A DNA stretch of 52,772 nt from a virus. The position numbers were made by a program, and so were the translations under genes. Positions 8,275 to 17,600 of this stretch are shown one piece after another. Under the pieces are notes generated by a model. That model was not told the origin of the DNA. It did not search any database and saw only the letters and a list, made by a program, of their open reading frames with translations. Location of the stretch: positions 1 through 52,772 of the IMG/VR virus record IMGVR_UViG_3300009481_000016. One strand, written 5' to 3'. How positions within the stretch are numbered: position 1 is the stretch's first letter; the number at the start of each line of letters is the position of its first letter.

Positions 8275-8417
8275 TGGAATACATGGTGGCGACTACTCTC
8301 ATATTGACAATTTTAGAATGTGTTTTTTGGGGTTTTGTGGTGTGGCAAGTATTACAAGCCAAAAACGGTAAAACTGGCCCATACATTGGTGATGAAGGAG
8401 GAAAGAAAAATGACTGA
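8271..8417 (+). CDS. 48-residue single-pass membrane protein
   Basis: A short reading frame fits exactly between its neighbours. It starts ATGATG at 8271, overlapping the upstream stop, and its own stop at 8415-8417 overlaps the next gene start by 8 bases. GGAGGGGAAGAGG lies just upstream. The protein has a hydrophobic stretch at about residues 5-27 (VATTLILTILECVFWGFVVW) and a short charged tail (PYIGDEGGKKND). One membrane helix is expected. Position and overlaps on both sides favour a real gene. The role is unknown; a small membrane factor in replication-site tethering or host takeover is possible but unsupported. Confidence 0.6.
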   Translation: MMEYMVATTLILTILECVFWGFVVWQVLQAKNGKTGPYIGDEGGKKND

Positions 8418-8664
8418 ATTAATAATTAGGGCGGGGCGAAGGAATACGAGATTAGCAACTAAACTATATTCTCTTTTATTAGAAGAGGGGCCATTGACCG
8501 CCGATGAAATCCGAACTAGGCTTAAAGAAAAATATCCAAAACTAAAATTCCTCAATGTTTCTGGTAATCAAATTGGTCAGGTTTTACGCAAATCAGTCTT
8601 TGAAAAGGCCGAGTGGTGTAGTAACTGTTGGTCGTGGAATGCTATACCACAAACAACCGACTAA
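8410..8664 (+). CDS. Winged-helix DNA-binding protein, probable regulator
   Basis: This 84-residue protein has a helix-turn-helix pattern: ATKLYSLLLEEGPLTADEI (first helices), RTRLKEKYPKL, then NVSGNQIGQVLRKS as the likely recognition helix, and an aromatic wing with EWCSNCWSW. Basic residues at the N-terminus (RAGRRNTR) could contact DNA. A transcription factor role for the early or late genes is inferred. The ATG at 8410 is chosen because GGAGGA precedes it; an upstream in-frame start at 8320 lies inside the 48-residue gene and has no signal. It is the last plus-strand gene, and its stop overlaps the last minus-strand stop. Confidence 0.65.
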   Translation: MTELIIRAGRRNTRLATKLYSLLLEEGPLTADEIRTRLKEKYPKLKFLNVSGNQIGQVLRKSVFEKAEWCSNCWSWNAIPQTTD

Positions 8665-9071
8665 CGATTTCGAGAGGGTCTTTCACCACCAGCACCTAAC
8701 TGGCGGCGCATGGCTGGCCTAGCACCTGACCCACTACCACGAATCTTAGAACGCTTGTATTTAGCCGCAGTACGCTTAGATTGGTTCTTACGGGATTGAC
8801 CCCACACCCTGCGTTTTCCCTGTCGTTCAGCACGACCTTCTAATGGATTCTTACTGTAACCACGGAACTTACCCTTTTCCATTGCCTGTTTCATATCAGG
8901 GTGTCCTACCTCTCTACAACCCCAACAACCCGGCACATCCCCTTCACTCTCTTTAATATCCGCCTCACTCAAAAGAGAGCCACAAGAACGGCATTTTACT
9001 TTACTGGCTTTCAAGACGGCGAATCCAATACTAGCGGCTCGCTTTTCAACTTCGGCCTTGCCTTTCGCCAC
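8661..9071 (-). CDS. Small zinc-ribbon protein with very basic tail
   Basis: This 136-residue protein has CRSC and CWGC pairs at about residues 27-30 and 49-52, a probable zinc ribbon. A long Arg/Lys-rich C-terminal half follows (RAERQGKRRVWGQ, then RTAAKYKRSKIRGSG), which could bind DNA or RNA. The start is GTG and overlaps the end of the upstream frame by 61 bases, unusually long for this genome. GTGA lies a few bases upstream of the start as a weak ribosome binding site. It is the last gene of the minus-strand block and its stop overlaps the plus-strand stop. Function is unknown; packaging of nucleic acid or regulation is possible. Confidence 0.6.
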   Translation of the reverse strand: MAKGKAEVEKRAASIGFAVLKASKVKCRSCGSLLSEADIKESEGDVPGCWGCREVGHPDMKQAMEKGKFRGYSKNPLEGRAERQGKRRVWGQSRKNQSKRTAAKYKRSKIRGSGSGARPAMRRQLGAGGERPSRNR

Positions 9072-9217
9072 AAAGCGTCACACGTAGGGCATTCCCATAA
9101 AAAGATGCGGTCTCTACTACCAGCATAAAAGCCATTTATACGCACAGCCAGTACCGACACACCACATTCCGGGCAATCCTGTTCAACCTTAGCACGATAA
9201 GACTGGACCAATATCAA
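9011..9217 (-). CDS. Small zinc-ribbon protein
   Basis: This 68-residue protein carries CPEC and CPTC pairs at about residues 15-18 and 43-46, with a hydrophobic strand (VSVLAVRINGFYAG) and IFLWECP between them, a typical zinc ribbon. It starts with TTG at 9217, or the second TTG at 9211. Both lie just after GGGG in the end of the fibre gene, and the first overlaps that gene's TGA stop. Its 3' end overlaps the next zinc-ribbon gene by 61 bases. No function is recognised. Confidence 0.6.
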   Translation of the reverse strand: MILVQSYRAKVEQDCPECGVSVLAVRINGFYAGSRDRIFLWECPTCDALWRKARPKLKSEPLVLDSPS

Positions 9218-10365
9218 TACCCCGCATGTGTGTAAGATACACGTATGTCACCAGAACCTAGTGGCCCTAGAGGGGCAGATACAGTAGCAGCCAAATTAGT
9301 GAAGGTTAGTGTTTTACCACTAACGGCGTAGTGCGGCCCTTCCTTAAGGGGACACATTGTAGCACCCGAAGCAGCAAACCAAGTAGCAGTAATCAGATGT
9401 ACTGTATTCACCGTTTCTGTTGCCAATGGGGTGTATGTAAGAGTAAGCGCACCTGCGCCTGTATAAGATAGCGTTTCTTTGGCTTGGCGGTGTACTGGTG
9501 TTAATTGATAAGCCCCTCCAGACCCCGCACCAACGGCCTTATCTCCCTGAAAGAACAAATGGGTCTGACCTGTTCCATGTGGATAGTCAGAATCGGTGTT
9601 AAAACCAGCAGGGTTACGAGCATAAACCAAACCGAGTTTATCCACGGGTAAATTCCCCGCAGTGAGGGCAGGGGTGAGGGAATAGTCGTTTAGTGGGTCT
9701 GTGGCGTTACCTGCGCTATTGTATAAGCCAGTTAGAGGAATTGGCCCACCACGGATGAATTGTCGCTTATCTTCACAGTTTGACACAACTAATGGAGAAC
9801 CATAGGCTACACGAACAGCCCCTAGAATACAAGATTGTTTTATCAAATGGGATGAAGGCATTTGGGGGAAAAGACCAGTGCTAGTATCAACAACTGTTCC
9901 ACACACTAATCCTATATTGTTTAGTGAACTTGTCAGTTCAGGGTCTACAATAACGAGAACCCAACATTCTTGATTTACACCAGTAGGTAATACCATTCCA
10001 CCTGCATTGAATCGAGCGTTATAGCGAGCCGATGTATCAATGTTAAAGGCAGACGCATTGCCCACCGAGTAAAAGACCCCATCAAGGCAAGCCACCCCTA
10101 CATCCACGAAAATTGAGTTAGTCGCCCCACCAGTATTTTTACGAACACAAGCATTACCACTAATTGGGTTATTTCGGTCTGTACCACCAGAATCTTTTGA
10201 GTAGTCAGTAAGGGTAATAGGAACAACACCATTGTAAATACTGTTCTCAAGGAAATTGGTTAAAGAGGCTGTGGATAGCACATCACTATCCCGAAGGCCA
10301 TCAGATTGCCATGTGGCCCCTGTACCTGTCTTTTCGTGTGCTTCGTTAATACCTGTCGTTCCCAT
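9214..10365 (-). CDS. Probable tail fibre or baseplate-attached protein
   Basis: The 383-residue protein is rich in Gly, Thr, Ser and Val and looks beta-structured. A middle part resembles domains of marine phage fibre/baseplate proteins: FVDVGVACLDGVFYSVGN, WVLVIVDPEL, and CEDKRQFIRGG. Its C-terminal about 90 residues (ETLSYTGAGALTLTYTP and GSGDIRVSYTHAGY) look like a separate beta-sandwich. It begins at a TAATG overlap with the upstream zinc-ribbon gene, preceded by GAGGGGATGG. The place next to the giant tail-tip genes supports a structural role. Direct receptor binding is a guess. Confidence 0.6.
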   Translation of the reverse strand: MGTTGINEAHEKTGTGATWQSDGLRDSDVLSTASLTNFLENSIYNGVVPITLTDYSKDSGGTDRNNPISGNACVRKNTGGATNSIFVDVGVACLDGVFYSVGNASAFNIDTSARYNARFNAGGMVLPTGVNQECWVLVIVDPELTSSLNNIGLVCGTVVDTSTGLFPQMPSSHLIKQSCILGAVRVAYGSPLVVSNCEDKRQFIRGGPIPLTGLYNSAGNATDPLNDYSLTPALTAGNLPVDKLGLVYARNPAGFNTDSDYPHGTGQTHLFFQGDKAVGAGSGGAYQLTPVHRQAKETLSYTGAGALTLTYTPLATETVNTVHLITATWFAASGATMCPLKEGPHYAVSGKTLTFTNLAATVSAPLGPLGSGDIRVSYTHAGY

Positions 10366-10931
10366 TAAGCCATCCCCTCATCCATTCCACCTTTACGGCT
10401 ATATGCCCTGTATGCTGTTGAAGCGGCATTAACCAAAGGTTCAGGCCAACCATGTTCACCGATTATTGTTTCCAAGCGTTGTAAGAACTCATCACAAGTA
10501 ATACTCATCACATCATTTGTAATCCCTTGTTTCATTGGCCCTTCGGGTATCAAACTAATAAAAATGCGTTTTGCTTCGTCACAACCCGGATTGGCCCTGT
10601 CTTGCATGAACGCCCCAAGAGCATCTGCCAAGTTTTCTTTACCTTGCATGACAGGTGAAATCACCATATCCATACCTTCGGTTTCTCCAACCTGCCAATC
10701 ATCCGGGTTATGTTCGGCCCATTCACCCGTTCCCGCCGGTCCATCGAAGTTAATGTCGCAATCGTGGCACATATAGGGTTGTTTGAAATCGGTTGCATAG
10801 CCAACTGATGAGGTCCATTGGTTTTCATCGGGGTCATATTGCGCCCCGCATTGAGGACAGGCTGTGCCTTTCACCCCTCTTTCACTACCTAAGCCTTTCA
10901 AAATACCCCAAGCCTGTTGAAATGCACTCAT
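10365..10931 (-). CDS. Zinc-ribbon protein with FxQAWxxLK N-terminal tag
   Basis: The 188-residue protein starts MSAFQQAWGILK and has CPQC and CHDC pairs (about residues 25-28 and 54-57), a probable zinc ribbon with an acidic, Trp-rich surround. The C-terminal half is helical and shows no known motif. The N-terminal motif is nearly the same as that of the gene ending at 11272 (MNAFEQAWLFLK), so the two look like paralogues or share a binding tag. The second of two ATG codons, at 10931, is chosen because of its spacing to GAGG and its match to the paralogue. Confidence 0.6.
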   Translation of the reverse strand: MSAFQQAWGILKGLGSERGVKGTACPQCGAQYDPDENQWTSSVGYATDFKQPYMCHDCDINFDGPAGTGEWAEHNPDDWQVGETEGMDMVISPVMQGKENLADALGAFMQDRANPGCDEAKRIFISLIPEGPMKQGITNDVMSITCDEFLQRLETIIGEHGWPEPLVNAASTAYRAYSRKGGMDEGMA

Positions 10932-11272
10932 CATCTAACCTCCATCACTATATCAATTCTAATCTCATTGGTACTATTTTTTGAGATTGGGAGGAAAGAG
11001 GCTCGATAAGCAGGGGTATCAAGGGGTGTTGCGCCATGAATGACCAACTCTTTAATTTGATTAGCAGAAATTAATTGTGTATCAAACAAACCACTAACGG
11101 ATATGGACCGGTCGTCTAAACGCTGCACAGTCGGTGTAACTGAAAAGGCTACGTTACCTGCACCACCGTCACGGCTCGTTGCTTCACCACCAGTAGTACC
11201 AAGACTCATTTGAGTTATTAGTGTTTGAAGGTGCGCCACCAATTCCGCTTTTACCCCATCTAATACTGGCAT
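10931..11272 (-). CDS. Small virion-associated protein, tail type
   Basis: The 113-residue protein has a pattern seen in small structural proteins of tailed viruses: a first helix (LDGVKAELVAHLQTLITQ), a variable Gly/Thr-rich part, then beta strands ending with AYRASFLPISKNSTNEIRI and DIVMEVR. Such proteins are often linked to tail or fibre assembly. It starts in a TAATG overlap after GAGGGG and sits between two zinc-ribbon paralogues. The family is not identified with certainty. Confidence 0.55.
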   Translation of the reverse strand: MPVLDGVKAELVAHLQTLITQMSLGTTGGEATSRDGGAGNVAFSVTPTVQRLDDRSISVSGLFDTQLISANQIKELVIHGATPLDTPAYRASFLPISKNSTNEIRIDIVMEVR

Positions 11273-11658
11273 TAACTCAACCCCTCTCTATCAATATCTA
11301 ATTCATCGGTATCATAGGGCCACGGTACAATATCAAATAGTGGTTCCGCAGGTGTACTTGTGATTTCATCTATTCCTGTTAGAGCATCACCTATTGCGGG
11401 GTCATTAAATAAATCTTCAAAACCGTGTCTAGCCAATTTCTCTCGTTCTTCTGTGGTTTCGTTATTTCGGTCTTGTCTCCAAGCCATTTCATTCATCCAA
11501 CAACCACGACAAAGGAGAGAACCACCGCCGCCCTCACCACCCCATGCAAGACGACCTATTTTCCCACCACCACCGCAACCGTCACAAATGTCACCATAAC
11601 CTTCATCATCGGGTAATTCAGTTTTGAGGAAAAGCCAAGCCTGTTCAAATGCGTTCAT
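11272..11658 (-). CDS. Zinc-ribbon protein with FxQAWxxLK N-terminal tag
   Basis: The 128-residue protein starts MNAFEQAWLFLK and has CDGCGGGGK and CRGC pairs at about residues 25-28 and 51-54, with a Gly-rich loop between. The rest is acidic and helical (ETTEEREKLARHGFEDL). A good ribosome binding site, GGGTGAAATA, precedes the ATG. It is a probable paralogue of the gene at 10365-10931. The role is unknown; a small adaptor to a shared partner is one possibility. Confidence 0.6.
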   Translation of the reverse strand: MNAFEQAWLFLKTELPDDEGYGDICDGCGGGGKIGRLAWGGEGGGGSLLCRGCWMNEMAWRQDRNNETTEEREKLARHGFEDLFNDPAIGDALTGIDEITSTPAEPLFDIVPWPYDTDELDIDREGLS

Positions 11659-14600
11659 TATTTCACCCTGTAAAACATTGATTTTGAATTTCCTATTGGG
11701 TCGGCTCTTGCAGATGTGGCCCGCAATTCATCATTATCTGGTATGGCGACAAGGTTATTTGCTTTGAGAGTAACGGTTGTGGAGGTTACAGAAAGCACAA
11801 AACCCACTAATAAATTAGCACTGGTAAATACTGCATCATGGGGAGAGAACCGTAAGGTAGCATCTATCTCATCCACTGCTAAAGAGGTTGTAGTGGTGGC
11901 ACTAATAGCACCATTCTTTAGAACACCTGTTCGGCCACCACTCACACCAATAGCACCTAATTGTTTAGTGGTAGGAGAACCACGCCAAGAACCACCAATG
12001 AGGAATCTGGTATTATTTACTATACGAGTCATAACACGACTAGCCGCCTTGATTCGTATAGGTGCTGAAAATACCAATTCTTTTCTCTCTTTTGTTCGTG
12101 TTGAATCTTCATCTATTGTACTAGATACTGACGACTGTAAATCAGCCAAAAGACCTTCAATACCTTTCTCATACTGGCCTATTACTAAGTTACTCAATCC
12201 CTTTGTATAATCGTGGTGAGCCTCAAATACTGCAAACTCACCTTTAATGCGTTCCATAACAAAATCAACATTTATTATTTCACCGGGTTGTATATCATTT
12301 GATTTTAATAACCCTTCAACTCTAATCAAAGCCGCACCTTGACCGGTTCGGATTAGAATACCTTTAGCCATACGCAGGGCTAAATTAGCCTCTCTCAATC
12401 CGGGGATGGTTTCACGGGCAGTTCTGGTTACACCCTCCCCATCACCTTTACCCCCCATTTTCTTTTTCTTTTCCTCATCTTGAACAAAACCTTTTACGGT
12501 TTCATTTTCGGCTATCTTATCTCCCTCGATAATGACTTCATTAGCCATTTCTAACATACCACTCACTTCTATTAATTGCGGGCCACTACTTGAGCCTATA
12601 TTCCTATCACGCCCAATAAATACATTAGGAGAATAAAGCAGTAAACCACTTTCATTCAATAATAATTGGTAGCCATCCATTTGTGACAAACCACGCAAAA
12701 TATCTAAAATACCAATGCCACGAGCCGCCCGACTAATGAAAATACTACTATGTTCAATAGTCGATTTCAAAGAGGGGTGGGCTGAAAGGTATGAGGAAAG
12801 AGAACTTGTGGTACTACGTTGTAAAGCAGAATAAGTAGAATATACACCACTATCAAGTCGTTTTTGTTCTCGTGCTGGTCTATATGGTTGTAAATCCATA
12901 CCGGGTATTAAACTACCTAAATCCTTCATCATCATTAGTGCAGCATCGGTAGTACGAACCCCTATTGCAGTAATGTGACTTACTCTTACTGGTTCATTAG
13001 TATTAATTCCAGATTTTGCTATTGTTTCTCCACTTAAATTTCTAAATTTCAAATTGGTAGTAGTTAATTTCCCATCTCCAAAACTACTAATACCACCTAT
13101 ACGCAACCTCTTACCGTCACTATCAATAAGATATGGAGGAAACGATGATTCAGTAATATTTATACCATCAATATAAACATCAGACAAACCACCCGTTCCT
13201 TTACCTTTTATGTATGATAAAACACCACTATTTTGTCCGTTACTTAACATGAAACGCTGTGGTGTAGCCATGAAAAAGTCATTAGGATTATAATGACCCA
13301 AACCACGATAGTTAATATTCGGCTTCAAAACTTCACTATTATCACTATTCGTTCCACACCATTTATTAGCCAATGTCAAACTAACAGATACAGAATTATC
13401 TATAAATGATGGCAATATAACAAGAGAATGTGTTGGTGGATTCAAATTAGCATTTGTGCTATCTATTGTTGCGTTTGCGTTATTACCAAATCGTATTTCA
13501 CGGCCTTCAAGGTCACCAGTTGATAGACAATCACCTGTGCGGGTTCCTGTTGTGAAGGTCGTTTCCGTTCTAGCAGTGTAAGGAATTTGACCCGATAAGC
13601 CAATAATAATTAAATTACCAGAAGCAGGGAAATTGGTGGCATCTTCAACCACTAAACTCGTACCACTATCAAATTTAATCGTCCCCCTAGAACCTAAAAT
13701 ACCCATGCTATAATTTGGTTGTTTAGATACTGCAATACCACTTCGTTCTCTTCTGTTATATGGGTCTAAAACCAAAGTGGCATTGTCAGCATATACTGTT
13801 TCTGTTTGTGATAATGTTTCACCACCGCCGGGATGTGTGCTTTGAGAATATCGGGCATCAATAAGTGAATGTATTTTTCCTTCGTTATCTTTTCTTGAGG
13901 CATCGGCTTTGAAATGTTGAAGCATATTTGCACTTGGTATTAGATGCCAAGTAATATCTCGTTCATTAGCATCGGGCCACTCTATGGTTGGTGATGTATC
14001 GTGGGTTGAAGTGATGGGGAGAATGTTTCCAATGCTCTTGGCGGTAGTTGTTTCAAACATCCCATATCGCTTATCACGGGTAAATGGTTGGTGTTTGAAA
14101 TTTGCTTCTGTCAAACTACTAAAAGCCCCTAATAACCAACCGTCTTGATTTAGGACAGACCCATCAACATCGTTTTTTGTTGTGTAGCCAAATGCCTTCA
14201 ATGGTCTAACCATTCTCATAATATAATCAGCACTCTTTCTTACAGGTTGGGCATTTTGTGTCAATCCACTAGCATTGTTTTTTAGTGAGGCTCGACTCGC
14301 ATCAATATCATCTGGTCTCTCAAGCCATGTTTTACGGAGAATATATACACCACCCCACGGTGGTAAATCACCACAACCACGAACAGCCCAATGGTCTTGA
14401 ACACCCACACCTTTGAACTCTTTACTTGTATCAGATAATACTGCTGCACCTAAATTATTGTCACGATTCAAAGACCATTGTGGTTTTAAAAGTCGTTGAT
14501 TTGGTTCACTTTGCCCACCATAAGTTTCATCGGGATTAGCCGCCGTAGTAGTAATAGAACCTATTGATGCACCATATTTGGTCCATTTTGTTTGTTGTAC

Positions 14601-17600
14601 CCAAGACGGTAATACAGGGAATTGTTGCCCTATTGCTAAATCACTATGAAGGGAAACTGCTTTTGTGCTCGTTACCTCATAATCAGTTGCCTTGCCTTCA
14701 TCCCGTTCCGTTTTTGTTTCAACGACTAAACCGAGTCTTGGTGATAAATCAGATTGAACCTGCCGATGGTCAGATATTTCAGAAAGAGGAATCGGCATGG
14801 TCCCTCGCTCGGATGCACCACTTTGATTCTTCATAGCGAGATTTTGGCCCCATCCGTGGGCAGGGAAATGTTGGTTATCCCCCGAATTAACAAAATGGTC
14901 CACTGGGTGGGCGTTTAAGTGAAGATTATTTCCTCTTTGATGTATGAATTCATTACCAACAGAAGCCCCAAATGAGCCACTTTGTGTTTGCGCCTCTACT
15001 GAATTAGCGGCCAATGTTTTATCCCCTGAATGATGATTCAATCCAATGATTGGGTCTGAACCAGTATTCACAGATTTGGCATGTAAAAACTTAGCACTAC
15101 TACCAGTAGTTGTAGTAAATTCTGTTCTTCGTGAATCAACCAATCCAGCAGGTAAAGCGGTTGGCTTAACCACACCTAAATCAGAATGTTTCAGAACCCT
15201 CCCAATACCTAATTCTTTTTCCCCTTCGGCCCAAGCAACATTAGAAAGCCGTTCCATTCCCTCACCGCTTGTATGCTCACTAACAACCATACCAATAGGA
15301 ACGCTTCGTTCAACACCACCATAGGCAACAGGCCAACGCCAATCAGCACCTAGAGTGATAGTTGGTATGTCTTGAACGCTATCGTGTTTACCACCATCAA
15401 AACGAGCAGATTTTTGTATTTTTTGTTGAGTAGAGAGTATTTCATTGGGGTCACCACTTAGCATATTAAGGGCATCACTACCAGTTTTGAATCCCCAAGC
15501 CCTTACTGGTAGTCTGCGACTTACATCTATCGCTACCATTGCGTTTTCTGGTGTCGTTACTTCGTGCCAAATATAGTTATTAGTTGAATCTTTATCGAGT
15601 ATTCTTCGTGATACAGTTTTTCGGGGATTTAGCCCATCCCCAATACCTTCCCCACGACTCATTCTCTTTACTGCACCATGTTTCACAAAGTGTTGTCGCA
15701 ATTCAAGGGTTCCACAAGGCTCACGAAGGCCACTATGACCCATGAGAACCGCACTGGCGGCCCTCTCACCCCAATTAGCACCATGACCCCCTGCATTAAG
15801 CGCATTATACCCATAGTTTTGCATCCATTGGAACGCATACAATCTTTCAAAGGGTAAAGCAGTGCGAACAGAACCCGCCACTAATGAATTAGATGAAGCA
15901 TTACGCAGTAATAGACCACGAACTGCTGGATATGCTACTGCATTTGGCATTCCCGCTTCACGATAGCGAAACGACATAAAATGCTCACGACTTGTGCCGA
16001 ATAGTGCAGGGTGGCTATATTCCGCTAACCAAGTGGATAGGAAAGCATCGGGTGTCGCACCCGAATTAGTATTAGTTGATTTGAGTAGTGCCAAATCGTT
16101 GTTAGTTGATAGTTGTGTAAAATGCGCTGTATCTATTGCGGGATTTTCAACAATTGGTATGGGAATAGCCGCCGCATTAACCATTTCAACATCATGGGCA
16201 AAAAGAGGGGGGACAGTTGCTAATTCAGTAGCAACACGGGGTTGATACCAACCTCCTTGATGCCCAAGTAATGTATAGGTATGTGGTGTGGCCCCGCTAC
16301 CCGCTAAATCATATTGAAGCCAAGCAGGGTTTGGGCGACCACCCATCAATAAATACTGATTGAGGAAAAAACCATTGATAGCGAACTCTTCACCTGCATT
16401 ATGACGTGTATTTACTGTTCTAGCAGAAGCAGCAGTAATAGCGATTGGCCCACTATGAGCAACATTACCATACGGCCCCATACTCGTATCTTTACCATGA
16501 CTACTACTTACGAAATGCGTTTGTTCAGAAGCACCTTCAACCTTCGTGTGTTCTTGACCGGGTGCAAACAATACATCAAAAGATGTTTCAGGGCTATCGT
16601 CATAAAATTTCCTATGATTTGGTAGCCCATTCCTACTAATTTCACCAAGAGGAAAACCATCAGATGAAAACGAGCCAGTATTGTAGGTTTCTGTTTTGGC
16701 TTCTAAAGTGTCTAAATAGTATAATGTGCTACTTGGTGAGTCGGTCCCCCCATTATATGCTGATTGGAAACCCCAGTGCTTGTTCTCCGTTTCAGCCTCA
16801 AACATGAGGGAATAAGCCGAGCCATGAGAACGATGCAATTGTCGTCTTAATGATTTAGGTGTGCCACGCATGGTGAAGGGGGTAATGAAGTGGTGGCCCT
16901 GCCTTCCAAATCGTATGCGGTGATGTGGGTGCATAAAAGAGGCATCAACCCCATTTTGTGCATCTAATAATACTGAACCTCGTTCCACATGGTCATTAAG
17001 ACGATGAGCAGAAAATAAACGAGTTGAACCACTTGGCACAGCACCCGCATTGGCGTTGGGGGATAAGCCAAATTGAGTAGCGAGTTTATCATGTAAAATC
17101 CTAACAGGGTGGAAATACAACACCCTATCGTGAGTGTCGAATTGTGTAGCACCACCAGCGGCAGTATCATTGGGGTCAGTATTGGCTTCTATTGAGCCGG
17201 GTGTGTTAGGATATGGTTCAGTTAAGCCACCCATCCCCCAAGTCATATTACGCCATGCTTGTACCCTATCATGGCCGCTACGCACAAGGATATTACCCGG
17301 TATCTCATCCTGTGATGGTAGTTGTATTTCCATATTTGGTTCAATACCGCTTCCGGGTGTTGATGGCAATATTGTTTCAGTACCATCGGTAGGATTTATC
17401 CGTGTTTTATTAAAATTATAATCCTTTATGACTGTTCCAAATGGTGACCCGCCTTGTAATACCAATTCTTGACCAGTATCATCCACGACTGATAAATCAT
17501 CCCAAACTCTCTCTTCATTTGATATATGTAAATTACCTACTGTTTCAGTATTGACGGCTCTTACAGTACGAAATGGCCTAGTAACATAACCTTGAGAGCC

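Noticed and set aside
11716-12210. A 164-residue plus-strand frame opposite the hub-like part of the giant gene
   Set aside because: It is antisense to a well-supported coding region and shows no known motif or good ribosome binding site.
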